DNA of 5,677 bases, taken from contig JABMDG010000123.1 in NCBI GenBank assembly GCA_015904045.1, positions 1-5,677 on the forward strand, read 5' to 3'. This document shows positions 1 to 5,677 of the stretch, in pieces. The position numbers and the translations under genes are program-made. The notes beneath the pieces were generated by a model, which searched no databases, was not told the origin of the DNA, and saw only the letters and a program-made list of their open reading frames with translations. How positions within the stretch are numbered: position 1 is the stretch's first letter; each line of letters opens with the position of its first letter. Source of the stretch: Nitrospira sp. (GTDB lineage Bacteria > Nitrospirota > Nitrospiria > Nitrospirales > Nitrospiraceae).

Positions 1-37
1 CTGCCACCAATTTTTCTCCTCTCCCCAACCTGACCGA

Positions 38-46
38 TGGTATGAT
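38..46 (+). promoter_or_regulatory. Extended -10 promoter for the M3 peptidase gene
   Basis: TGGTATGAT fits the extended -10 pattern TGnTATAAT with one mismatch in the hexamer. No recognisable -35 hexamer lies at the right distance, which is tolerable for an extended -10 promoter. Transcription would start near position 53, giving a leader of about 30 nt that contains the ribosome binding site. This is inferred from sequence match only. Confidence 0.45.
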
Positions 47-82
47 CGTCCATCAGCCGATGTATATCTCAAGGAGTATCCA

Positions 83-1885
83 ATGGCCGGATTAACCCGT
101 ACGCAACGCGCCACGAGACGCAGCCGTTCGACGTTTCCCGATCGGTGGAACCTGACCCAGCTGGTCAAAGACCCAGTCGTTGGCATCGATTCGCTGTTAG
201 CCGACCTGGAATCGAAGGCCACCAAGATCGAAGCCGCGCGGGGGACGCTCGCCCCATCCATGTCAAGCCAGGATCTCCTCGCGCTGTTGCGTCTCAGCGA
301 GGAAATTGCCCAAGGCTCCTCGCGTCTTGGCGCCTATGCCTACCTTCGATTTTCCGAAAACACGAAGGACTCGGCTGTGCGGTCGCTGAAAACACGGGTG
401 GAGGAACGGCTGACAGGCCTGAACAATCGACTGCTCTTTTTCGAGCTCTGGTGGCAAAGTGTCGATGACGCCAATGCGGCGCGCCTGATGGCCGACGCGG
501 GTGACTTGCGCTATCACCTGGAAACGATCCGGCGCTTCAAACCCCACACCTTGTCCGAACCGGAAGAAAAGATCATCAATCTCAAGAACGTCACCGGCCG
601 GAGCGCGGTCCACACGTTGTACGACATTGTGACGAACGCATTCACCTTCACACTGGGGGTCGGCGGTAAGAAAAAGACGGTCAATCGTGAAGAACTGATG
701 ACGTACGTTCGAAGCCCGAAGGCCTCGACACGACAGGCCGCCTATCAAGAGCTGTATCGGGTCTTTGCCACCCAACGCGACTTGTTGGGGGAAATCTACA
801 AGACGCTCGTGAACGATTTGAAATCCGAAAACCTCGGGCTCCGCCGATTTTCCGCTCCGATCACCAGCCGCAACCTGAGCAACGACGTGCCGGACCAAGC
901 CGTCGATGTACTGCTGGCGTCCTGCGCGAAGAACGCCGACATCTTCCAAACATATTTCACGTTGAAAGCCAAGATTTCCAAGATCAAGCCGATGAACCGC
1001 TACCATCTCTACGCGCCGCATCGGACGGAGTCGAAAACGTACAAGTATGCTGACGCGGTCACGATGGTGCTCGACGCCTACCGCGGGTTCAGCCCTCGCC
1101 TGGCCGATTTGGCCGAACAAGTGTTTCGTGATCGGCACATCGATGCCCCGACGAGGCCCGGCAAAATAGGCGGCGCCTACTGCTACAGCGTCGTCCCCGG
1201 CATGACGCCCTATGTCATGCTCAATTACACTGGGGAAGCTCGTGACATCGCCACGATGGCGCATGAACTCGGTCATGCCGTCCACGGGATGCTGGCGAAA
1301 GACCACTCTGTCTTCACCTTTCACTCGACCCTCCCGCTCGCGGAAACCGCGTCCGTCTTCGGCGAGCGCATTTTGTCCGATGCCCTGATGTCTCAGGAAC
1401 GGAACAAGTCCGTGCAACAAGGGCTGCTGGTGAGCCAGTTGGACGACATGTACGCGACCGTGCTGCGGCAGGCCTATTTCGTCCGCTTCGAAAAGTTAGC
1501 CCATCAAATGATCGCGGACGGCGCGACAGCTGACCAATTGGCCAAGACCTATGGAGAAGAGCTTCGGCAGCAGTTCGGGAAGGCTGTGAAGGTACCGGAT
1601 GAGTTTCAATGGGAGTGGCTGACCATCCCCCATATTTTCGCTAGTCCGTTCTATTGTTACGCCTACAGCTTCGGCAATCTGCTCGTGCTGGCGCTCTACC
1701 GTACGTACAAGGAACAAGGCTCGTCATTCGTCCCGAAGTATCTGGATCTCCTCGCAACCGGCGGCTCGCAATCACCCCAACAGATTCTCGCCACCGTCGG
1801 CGTCGATATGACATCCGACGCCTTTTGGCAATCGGGGTTCGATACGATTCGAGAAATGGTGGAACAGTTGGAAGCGACGATGTGA
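83..1885 (+). CDS. pepF: Oligoendopeptidase F-type M3 family zinc metallopeptidase
   Basis: This is a 600-residue cytosolic zinc endopeptidase predicted to cut short peptides, acting in peptide turnover. The zinc site is visible as HELGH, with H394 and H398 as ligands and E395 as catalytic base. The third ligand is most likely E421 in LPLAETASVFGE, following the spacing seen in M3 enzymes. A C-terminal segment, IPHIFASPFYCYAYSFGN, matches the tyrosine-rich substrate-binding motif of the family. The N-terminal half is helical, as in PepF proteins, and the length is normal for PepF (about 600). The ATG at 83 is preceded by AAGGAG (71-76) with 6-nt spacing, which fixes the start. There is no signal peptide: the N terminus is basic (RTQRATRRSR) but has no hydrophobic core. 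The gene stands alone and converges on the downstream pseudouridine synthase. Family assignment is secure; the exact peptide substrates cannot be told from sequence. Confidence 0.95.
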   Translation: MAGLTRTQRATRRSRSTFPDRWNLTQLVKDPVVGIDSLLADLESKATKIEAARGTLAPSMSSQDLLALLRLSEEIAQGSSRLGAYAYLRFSENTKDSAVRSLKTRVEERLTGLNNRLLFFELWWQSVDDANAARLMADAGDLRYHLETIRRFKPHTLSEPEEKIINLKNVTGRSAVHTLYDIVTNAFTFTLGVGGKKKTVNREELMTYVRSPKASTRQAAYQELYRVFATQRDLLGEIYKTLVNDLKSENLGLRRFSAPITSRNLSNDVPDQAVDVLLASCAKNADIFQTYFTLKAKISKIKPMNRYHLYAPHRTESKTYKYADAVTMVLDAYRGFSPRLADLAEQVFRDRHIDAPTRPGKIGGAYCYSVVPGMTPYVMLNYTGEARDIATMAHELGHAVHGMLAKDHSVFTFHSTLPLAETASVFGERILSDALMSQERNKSVQQGLLVSQLDDMYATVLRQAYFVRFEKLAHQMIADGATADQLAKTYGEELRQQFGKAVKVPDEFQWEWLTIPHIFASPFYCYAYSFGNLLVLALYRTYKEQGSSFVPKYLDLLATGGSQSPQQILATVGVDMTSDAFWQSGFDTIREMVEQLEATM

Positions 1886-2011
1886 CCTTGATCGTTACAG
1901 GTAATGCCCGTTGTGGCAGACAAATGTTCCTGTAGCACTTGGCCTTGCGGATGGTATCGGTGTCGTTTGCGACCAGCCTCCCCATCACTGTTGAATTCGA
2001 ACCTGACTATT

Positions 2012-2037
2012 CGCCGATCACTCATCCTGTGATGGCG
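2012..2037. terminator. Hairpin at the convergent pepF/rluE junction, possible bidirectional terminator
   Basis: CGCC-g-ATCAC, a 7-nt loop, then GTGAT-GGCG form a 9-bp stem with one bulged base. The stem spans the stop codon of the minus-strand pseudouridine synthase gene. On the plus strand it is followed by TTGATTTCAT, a weak T-rich tract; on the minus strand no T-run follows. It may help end transcription of either convergent gene, but it is not a canonical intrinsic terminator. The rest of the gap from 1886 contains only a poor nested repeat (1897-1933). Confidence 0.3.
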
Positions 2038-2591
2038 TTGATTTCATCCCGTTGCAATTCCCGCCATTCACCCGGTTTGAGATCCCCTAACCGAACCGGC
2101 CCGATTGCGATGCGCACCAGACGCACGGTCGGATGGCCCACCGCCGCCGTCATGCGGCGGATTTGGCGATTCATTCCTTCGTGGATCGTGAGTTCCAGCC
2201 AAGCGGTGGGCACGTGCTTACGAAACCGGATGGGCACGGGCCGCTCGGGCAACGCTGGCTCCTCGGCCAACAGCCTCACCTCCGCCGGCCTCGTTCGTTT
2301 TCCACCGAGCGGCACGCCCTGACAGAGGCGTGCGATGGCATGGTCGTCGGGAATGCGTTCGACTTGTGCCAGATAGACTTTCGGCAGTTTGTGCATAGGA
2401 TCGGTAATCCGATGTGCAAGTGCCCCCTCCGAGGTCAGGATCATCAGTCCTTCACTGTCCTGATCGAGACGCCCCGCTGCATAGACACCGGGCACGGCGA
2501 TGTACTTCGCCAGAGTTGGCCTGCCTCCCGGATCAGTAAAACACGGCAATACACCGTAGGGTTTATTGAACGCGATCGCGCGTATGGGCAT
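2022..2591 (-). CDS. rluE: RluE-type 23S rRNA pseudouridine synthase (RsuA family)
   Basis: This 189-residue enzyme is predicted to isomerise a uridine in rRNA to pseudouridine. The family signature GRLDQDSEGLMILT (residues 40-53) carries the catalytic aspartate D43. The opening AFNKPYGVLP (7-16), KVYLAQVE near residue 70 and the C-terminal EGMNRQIRRM are all standard RsuA/RluB/RluE/RluF motifs. The protein begins directly with the catalytic domain and has no N-terminal S4 domain. That matches RluE, which in E. coli modifies U2457 of 23S rRNA, rather than RsuA, RluB or RluF. The ATG at 2591 is the only good start: an in-frame TAA lies ten codons upstream. No strong Shine-Dalgarno precedes it. 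The gene is divergent from bfd and convergent with pepF. The family is clear; the exact rRNA position is inferred from homology and lack of S4. Confidence 0.9.
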   Translation of the reverse strand: MPIRAIAFNKPYGVLPCFTDPGGRPTLAKYIAVPGVYAAGRLDQDSEGLMILTSEGALAHRITDPMHKLPKVYLAQVERIPDDHAIARLCQGVPLGGKRTRPAEVRLLAEEPALPERPVPIRFRKHVPTAWLELTIHEGMNRQIRRMTAAVGHPTVRLVRIAIGPVRLGDLKPGEWRELQRDEINAITG

Positions 2592-2725
2592 AATCGTGGT
2601 GGGGCTATTGCCGATCAGTTACGCAATCACAGGGTTGAAGAGCCGGATAACTACTTGAATCACTTGGCTGTTTTCTCCGGCAAGCCGTTCAACGTCAGGC
2701 CTCTTACGGCGCCACTCTCGGTGGG
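2592..2725. other. Divergent intergenic region between rluE and bfd
   Basis: These 134 bases lie upstream of both rluE (minus) and the bfd promoter (plus). I could not find a convincing -35/-10 pair for rluE here. The minus strand keeps one frame open from 2747 to a TAA at 2619-2621, coding an aliphatic-rich tail containing GENSQVIQVV. It has no good start codon or ribosome binding site, so I do not call it a gene. Confidence 0.4.
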
Positions 2726-2754
2726 TTGACAAAACTCCGATCAAGGCCTATACT
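2726..2754 (+). promoter_or_regulatory. Sigma70-type promoter of bfd
   Basis: A perfect -35 TTGACA (2726-2731) is followed after 17 bases by the -10 TATACT (2749-2754), five of six matching TATAAT. This is the best promoter in the window and points at the ferredoxin gene. The start site should fall near 2761, inside the Fur-box-like sequence, leaving a leader of about 30 nt. Confidence 0.85.
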
Positions 2755-2773
2755 GATAATGCTTCTCATAATC
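2754..2773 (+). promoter_or_regulatory. Fur box overlapping the bfd transcription start
   Basis: GATAATGCTTCTCATAATC (2755-2773) matches 15 of 19 positions of the classical Fur box GATAATGATAATCATTATC. Read as a 7-1-7 repeat from 2754, TGATAAT-G-CTTCTCA matches 12 of 14 positions. It begins at the last base of the -10 and covers the predicted start, the standard place for a repressor. Iron-loaded Fur would therefore block transcription, and iron starvation would switch the ferredoxin on, as known for bfd in enterobacteria and Pseudomonas. Confidence 0.75.
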
Positions 2774-2776
2774 GTC

Positions 2777-2784
2777 GGAAGGAG
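2777..2784 (+). promoter_or_regulatory. Strong ribosome binding site of bfd
   Basis: GGAAGGAG sits 6 nt before the ATG at 2791. It decides between this ATG and the in-frame second ATG two codons later (MYM) in favour of the first. Confidence 0.85.
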
Positions 2785-2790
2785 CAGACC

Positions 2791-2997
2791 ATGTATATGT
2801 GCCTCTGCAAGGGAATTACCGAATCGGATGTCCGCGAGGCAGGACGCGCGGGGCTGGTCATGCCCGGCCAGCTGAAGGCCAAATTCGATCTCAAGTGCAA
2901 CGGTTGTTGCGGGCGCTGCGCCAAGAACATCCACGAATTTGTCGACGTCGCCACTCAGGGAGTTGCTGCCTCCTGCCACACTACTGCAGACCTGTAA
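2791..2997 (+). CDS. bfd: Bacterioferritin-associated ferredoxin, BFD-like [2Fe-2S] protein
   Basis: This 68-residue protein is a small [2Fe-2S] ferredoxin. In characterised systems Bfd docks on bacterioferritin and passes electrons to its haem, so that stored ferric iron is reduced and released. The start MYMCLCKGIT is very close to E. coli Bfd (MYVCLCNGIS). The cluster ligands are C4 and C6, with C40 and C43 in GCCGRC aligning with the CGKC of Bfd. Two further cysteines, C36 and C39, form an extra CxxC just before the ligand pair, and C62 lies near the C terminus. Length is normal for the family (60-75). The promoter and Fur box upstream support an iron-starvation role. No bacterioferritin gene is in the window, so the partner is not shown. 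A related role, such as a BFD-domain electron carrier for another enzyme, remains possible. Confidence 0.9.
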   Translation: MYMCLCKGITESDVREAGRAGLVMPGQLKAKFDLKCNGCCGRCAKNIHEFVDVATQGVAASCHTTADL

Positions 2998-3119
2998 TCC
3001 ACCCTCAGCCGCCGCCGATCCCATGCAACACACCGGCACCGCGCACTTCGCCTTGGACAGCATCCACACGCATCTAGTTTTGACCTTGAAAAACGGTCTC
3101 TGCGCGGGAAAGATCTCAC

Positions 3120-3728
3120 TTACTGGGAAGAAGCTCGACGAATAAGTTTGGCAACGTCCGCAACACGTTGGCCCAGAGCTTTAGCATCGGCAAGCTCCTT
3201 CTTATCGATCCCCGGACTGTCGCCTTCTGTCGTAGCCGACGCTCCAAAGGCTCCACCACCGCTCACCACGATCATCTGGTTGCCCAGCATGGCGGCGAGC
3301 ATCGTCAGCATCGTGACCTCCTTGCCACTGGAAATCTGCCCACCGGTCGCAAACGCCGCACCGACTTTGTTTTTCATCTTGAACTCGGGGAACACGCCGA
3401 ATTTGAATTGCCAATTGTCAAAAAACGTCTTGACCTCCCCCGACATGTTAGACCAATAGACCGGCGATCCAACGATCACGGCATCCGAAGAGAACAGATC
3501 CTCCGCGGTAACCTGGCCCACACGTTTGAGCAGCACCGTTGTGCCGGGGACCGACTTGACTCCCTCGACGACCGCTTCCGCCATTCGCTCGGTATTGCCC
3601 GTCAGCGAGTGATAGGTCACAAGCACCTTCACGGGCACGGGCGTTTCCTCCGCCCATGACCTCGAACCGAGGCCACCGAGAGTGGTGAAAATGAGAACGG
3701 CTGTGGTGAGAATACGGCCTGTATTCAT
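3120..3728 (-). CDS. Exported WrbA-like flavodoxin-fold protein (NAD(P)H:quinone oxidoreductase-like)
   Basis: Read from the ATG at 3728 this is 202 residues with a Sec-type signal peptide: MNTGR, hydrophobic ILTTAVLIFTTLGGLG, and probable cleavage after SWA (residue 26). The mature part is a flavodoxin fold. It has an FMN phosphate loop YHSLTGNTERMA (39-50), the second flavin-binding stretch VGSPVYWSNMSGEVKTFFDN, then FATGG. The C-terminal GGGAFGASATTEGD...ELADAKALGQRVA resembles WrbA, an FMN-dependent NAD(P)H:quinone reductase. It is predicted to be periplasmic or membrane-anchored, unlike cytosolic WrbA. Start choice is uncertain: ATGs at 3740 and 3803 are in the same frame. 3803 has a GGAAG nearby but would overlap the upstream gene by 38 bases and push the hydrophobic core past residue 30. 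Neither 3740 nor 3728 has a clear ribosome binding site. It probably forms an operon with the zinc-ribbon gene at 3766-3951. Confidence 0.85.
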   Translation of the reverse strand: MNTGRILTTAVLIFTTLGGLGSRSWAEETPVPVKVLVTYHSLTGNTERMAEAVVEGVKSVPGTTVLLKRVGQVTAEDLFSSDAVIVGSPVYWSNMSGEVKTFFDNWQFKFGVFPEFKMKNKVGAAFATGGQISSGKEVTMLTMLAAMLGNQMIVVSGGGAFGASATTEGDSPGIDKKELADAKALGQRVADVAKLIRRASSQ

Positions 3729-3765
3729 GACGGGCGCCATGAATCTGAAGCAATGCTGGATGTCC

Positions 3766-3951
3766 CTACCGCCGGAATGTCTCTTCTTCCATGTGCTCTT
3801 CAACCGATACTTCCGTCAAAGTGCCCCGGTAGCTGCACCGGTGACAGCGGATTCGCCACTCTTCGATCCATTTTTCCTGCACATATGACTGACGGCAGGT
3901 AGGACAGACAAAGACCCCTTTTTTGTACAGTACCCGGCGCTTTTCCTGCAT
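3766..3951 (-). CDS. Small zinc-ribbon-like protein with two CxxC motifs
   Basis: This is a 61-residue basic protein of unknown function. It has two zinc-knuckle-like pairs, CPTC (residues 16-19) and CHRC (36-39), spaced 16 residues apart, the layout of a small zinc ribbon. Aromatic and charged residues (YVQEKWIEEWR) lie between the pairs, and the C terminus is acidic (EEHMEEE). The ATG at 3951 is preceded by GGGGAA with about 5-nt spacing, which supports translation. It lies directly upstream of the flavodoxin-like gene on the same strand, with about 25-37 bases between its stop and that gene's likely start, suggesting co-transcription. It might bind zinc, RNA or a protein partner; nothing in the sequence decides which. 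A competing longer minus-strand frame (3800-4237) overlaps the DUF192 gene and shows no domain. Confidence 0.65.
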   Translation of the reverse strand: MQEKRRVLYKKGVFVCPTCRQSYVQEKWIEEWRIRCHRCSYRGTLTEVSVEEHMEEETFRR

Positions 3952-4018
3952 AAGTTCCCCGCAACGATCTGATTGGAGAATCGCACAACGCCCGACGGGA
4001 TTGCAAGAAGACAGTTTC

Positions 4019-4047
4019 TTGACTCGGCGGGACCTGCTCGTTACGAT
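4019..4047 (+). promoter_or_regulatory. Promoter of the DUF192 gene, close to the start codon
   Basis: TTGACT (4019-4024, five of six matching TTGACA) and TACGAT (4042-4047, four of six matching TATAAT) are separated by exactly 17 bases. The predicted start site is at about 4053-4055, on the ATG itself. The spacing is ideal but the -10 is imperfect. Confidence 0.5.
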
Positions 4048-4052
4048 GCGCC

Positions 4053-4532
4053 ATGATCATTCCACCTAGTCCCATCGGTCGACTGCCATCGGCGTTGCTG
4101 ACAGGCATTCTGCTTGTCTTCGCAGCATCGCCAGGCACCGCTTCAGATCCAGGTCTTATCTCGATTCGCACTCCCTCAGGCAGTACCATCCAAGCGGAAA
4201 TCGCCGACACCCCGTTCAAACGCGCGACCGGCCTCATGTACCGAGATCATCTGAAGAAAGACCACGGAATGCTGTTCGTATTCGGCCAGCCGCATGCCTG
4301 GTCATTCTGGATGAAGAACACCAAAATCACGCTCGACTTAATTTGGTTGGACGACAAAAAGCGGGTCGTGCATATCGAGCGGAATGTCCCCATCTGTACC
4401 AAAGCCGACGACTCTTGCCCACAGTATCGGCCGACCAGCGAAGACGCCGTATTTGTCTTGGAGATTGCAGGCGGCACGGCGGCCAGTTACAAAATCGAGA
4501 AGGGCTCAACGCTGCAATTCACGAAGTCGTAA
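4053..4532 (+). CDS. Exported DUF192 family protein
   Basis: This 159-residue protein carries an N-terminal signal peptide: R10, a hydrophobic run LPSALLTGILLVFAA, and likely cleavage after GTA at residue 30. The rest is one DUF192 domain (PF02643). Its hallmark motifs are RATGLMYRDHL (57-67), HGMLFVF (71-77), FWMKNTKITLDLIWLD (85-100) and AVFVLEIAGG (132-141). The molecular function of the family is not established; exported members are common in bacteria. Two cysteines, C115 and C122 in VPICTKADDSCPQY, could form a periplasmic disulfide. No Shine-Dalgarno precedes the ATG; an in-frame TGA at 4020-4022 and the lack of upstream start codons leave 4053 as the only sensible start. The gene is divergent from the zinc-ribbon/flavodoxin pair and convergent with the Rel gene, with 50 bases between. 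Confidence 0.9.
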   Translation: MIIPPSPIGRLPSALLTGILLVFAASPGTASDPGLISIRTPSGSTIQAEIADTPFKRATGLMYRDHLKKDHGMLFVFGQPHAWSFWMKNTKITLDLIWLDDKKRVVHIERNVPICTKADDSCPQYRPTSEDAVFVLEIAGGTAASYKIEKGSTLQFTKS

Positions 4533-4582
4533 TCGGAAACGCGTTGGGATAATTGACGTGACGGCTATGGGCATACCTGTTT

Positions 4583-5677
4583 CTATGATTTCTCCTGCCA
4601 GGACCGGATACGCCGCGCGGTGATCACACCTTCCACTCGTTCGATGGCTTTCAGTACGCGATTTAAGTGCGCTGTATCGGCAATCTCGACCACAAAATCC
4701 AACTCCGCCTTCCGATCCTCGCGTGTGATGATTTCCGCGCGACTGATGTTGGCGTGACATTCCGCAATGGCGGAGGAAACATTCGCCAGCACCCCGGTCT
4801 TATCCGCGGCAATCACCGCGATCTTCACCGGATGGTGCCCGGGAGTGGCGATATCCCACTCGACCTCCACCAGCCTCGCCCGATCATAATCCAGCGCCTC
4901 CAAGTTCGGGCAATCGACAGCGTGGATCGTGAGACCCCGCCCGCGTGTGATGTACCCCAAAATCTTGTCGCCGGGGACGGGGTTGCAACAGCGGGATAAC
5001 TGCATCAACAAATCCCGTGCTCCCTTGACCTGAATCCCTTTGCTTAGACTCTTGTTGCCCGATACTTTTCCCGGACTGGTCGGCTCTTCAACGGGAGGAC
5101 TGACGGATGCATGAGCTGCCAGCTTCCCCACGACTTGTGCCGTCGAGAGATGTCCGAAACCGACGGCGGCAATCAGCTCATCGATCGTCCCATATCCTTC
5201 ATGTGTTGCGGCATCAAGCAGTTGCTCGGACTTGAACGCCTGCGCGGGAGCCATCCCATGGCGGCGAAACTCCGCCTCCAACAACCGTCGGCCGATTTCG
5301 AGGCTCCGCGTCTGTTCTTCGACTTTGATCCAATGTTTGATTTTTGTCTTGGCACGCGATGTCCGCACGAACTTGAGCCAATCTTTGTGCGGAGTCTGGG
5401 TGGGTGAGGTCAGAATTTCAATGGTATCGCCACTCTCCACTTCGTGCCGCAACGGAACGATCTTGCCCTTCACCTTGGCACCCACGCAATGATCACCCAC
5501 TTCCGTATGTATGGCGTAGGCGAAATCAATCGGGGTCGCCCCCTTGGGCAGCTCCTTCACCGAACCCTTCGGAGTAAACACATAGACGACGTCGTGGAAG
5601 AGCTCCAGCTTGACTGAATCCATGAATTGCCTGTTGTCCGGCAAATCCTTCTGCCACTCGACGAACTCTCTCAGCCA
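4583..5677 (-). CDS. RelA/SpoT-type (p)ppGpp synthetase/hydrolase, C-terminal part (5' end outside window)
   Basis: This is the last 364 residues of a long Rel/SpoT homologue, the enzyme that makes and/or breaks (p)ppGpp in the stringent response. The frame is open through the window edge (it begins WLREFVEWQKDL), so the catalytic hydrolase and synthetase domains lie outside. A TTG at 5644 is not the true start. Visible regulatory domains, in order of visible residues: TGS (about 30-91, VYVFTPKGSVKELPKGATPIDFAYAIHTE shown here by its ends VYVF and IHTE); a helical region; a conserved-cysteine/zinc-finger domain (about 215-267) with SRCCNPVPGD and VDCPN; and a C-terminal ACT/RRM domain (about 282-360) with DKTGVLANVSSAIAE. 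These sense ribosome-bound deacyl-tRNA and control the catalytic domains. With the N-terminal half missing I cannot say whether it is a bifunctional Rel, RelA or SpoT. The gene ends with TAG 50 bases from the convergent DUF192 gene; I see no good terminator between them. Confidence 0.95.
   Translation of the reverse strand, partial: WLREFVEWQKDLPDNRQFMDSVKLELFHDVVYVFTPKGSVKELPKGATPIDFAYAIHTEVGDHCVGAKVKGKIVPLRHEVESGDTIEILTSPTQTPHKDWLKFVRTSRAKTKIKHWIKVEEQTRSLEIGRRLLEAEFRRHGMAPAQAFKSEQLLDAATHEGYGTIDELIAAVGFGHLSTAQVVGKLAAHASVSPPVEEPTSPGKVSGNKSLSKGIQVKGARDLLMQLSRCCNPVPGDKILGYITRGRGLTIHAVDCPNLEALDYDRARLVEVEWDIATPGHHPVKIAVIAADKTGVLANVSSAIAECHANISRAEIITREDRKAELDFVVEIADTAHLNRVLKAIERVEGVITARRIRSWQEKS

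Noticed and set aside
263..1420. Long minus-strand open frame (385 codons) inside the M3 peptidase gene
   Set aside because: It lies wholly antisense to a gene with clear catalytic motifs, shows no recognisable domain, and is rich in R, G and H as expected from a mirrored GC-rich coding sequence.
1897..1933. Nested repeat ACAGG/CCTGT around TGCC/GGCA after pepF
   Set aside because: The stems are short, separated by unpaired bases, and no T-tract follows on either strand.
2133..2729. Plus-strand frame of 198 codons across rluE and its upstream region
   Set aside because: It is mostly antisense to the well-supported pseudouridine synthase, has no ribosome binding site and no family motif.
3082..3098. 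GACC...GGTC inverted repeat near a run of A/T as a terminator for bfd or the flavodoxin-like gene
   Set aside because: The stem is only four base pairs and the T-run lies in the loop rather than after the stem.
3023..3145. Possible 40-residue plus-strand protein after bfd
   Set aside because: It has no Shine-Dalgarno, runs into the 3' end of the convergent flavodoxin-like gene, and has no recognisable feature.
4046..4069. Tiny upstream frame from the ATG at 4046 to TAG, overlapping the DUF192 start
   Set aside because: It has seven codons and no ribosome binding site, and would lie upstream of the predicted transcription start, so it is most likely chance.
3800..4237. Minus-strand frame of 145 codons across the divergent region and the start of DUF192
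   Set aside because: It overlaps both the DUF192 coding region and the zinc-ribbon gene, and shows no domain or conserved motif.
5642..5644. TTG as the start of the Rel-type gene
   Set aside because: The frame continues upstream to the window edge with typical Rel sequence (WLREFVEWQKDL), so the gene is cut off rather than starting here.

Overview
The window looks like a stretch of ordinary chromosome from a free-living, moderately GC-rich Gram-negative-type bacterium. The Gram-negative reading rests on two proteins with export signals, a Fur-type operator, a Bfd ferredoxin and sigma70-like promoters. My best guess at the lineage is a Nitrospira-like organism (Nitrospirota), but this is an impression from protein style and compact gene layout; no marker in the window proves it. 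I see no transposase, phage gene, CRISPR array, tRNA or rRNA, and no gene-free stretch longer than 300 bases.

Layout from left to right. An oligoendopeptidase F-type M3 metallopeptidase (83-1885, +) has an extended -10 promoter and a clear ribosome binding site. It converges on a small RluE-type pseudouridine synthase of the RsuA family (2022-2591, -), with a hairpin at the junction. A divergent intergenic region (2592-2790) carries a near-consensus sigma70 promoter, immediately overlapped by a strong match to the Fur box. These drive a 68-residue Bfd-type [2Fe-2S] ferredoxin (2791-2997, +). Converging on it is a minus-strand pair: a 61-residue protein with two CxxC knuckles (3766-3951), then an exported WrbA-like flavodoxin-fold protein (3120-3728). 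Divergent from that pair is an exported DUF192 protein (4053-4532, +), whose promoter sits so close to the ATG that its mRNA is probably leaderless. Last is the C-terminal part of a RelA/SpoT-type (p)ppGpp synthetase/hydrolase (4583-5677, -), cut by the window edge.

How the genes relate. Most are independent housekeeping units: peptide turnover, 23S rRNA modification, iron-store mobilisation and the stringent response. The part with the most biological content is the centre. It holds an iron-responsive ferredoxin, a signal-peptide-bearing flavodoxin-like protein behind a tiny zinc-ribbon protein, and a probably leaderless DUF192 gene. I find no evidence for a complex new multi-gene system. 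The items most worth following are the Fur-controlled bfd promoter, the exported flavoprotein without a visible Tat motif, and the zinc-ribbon small protein.
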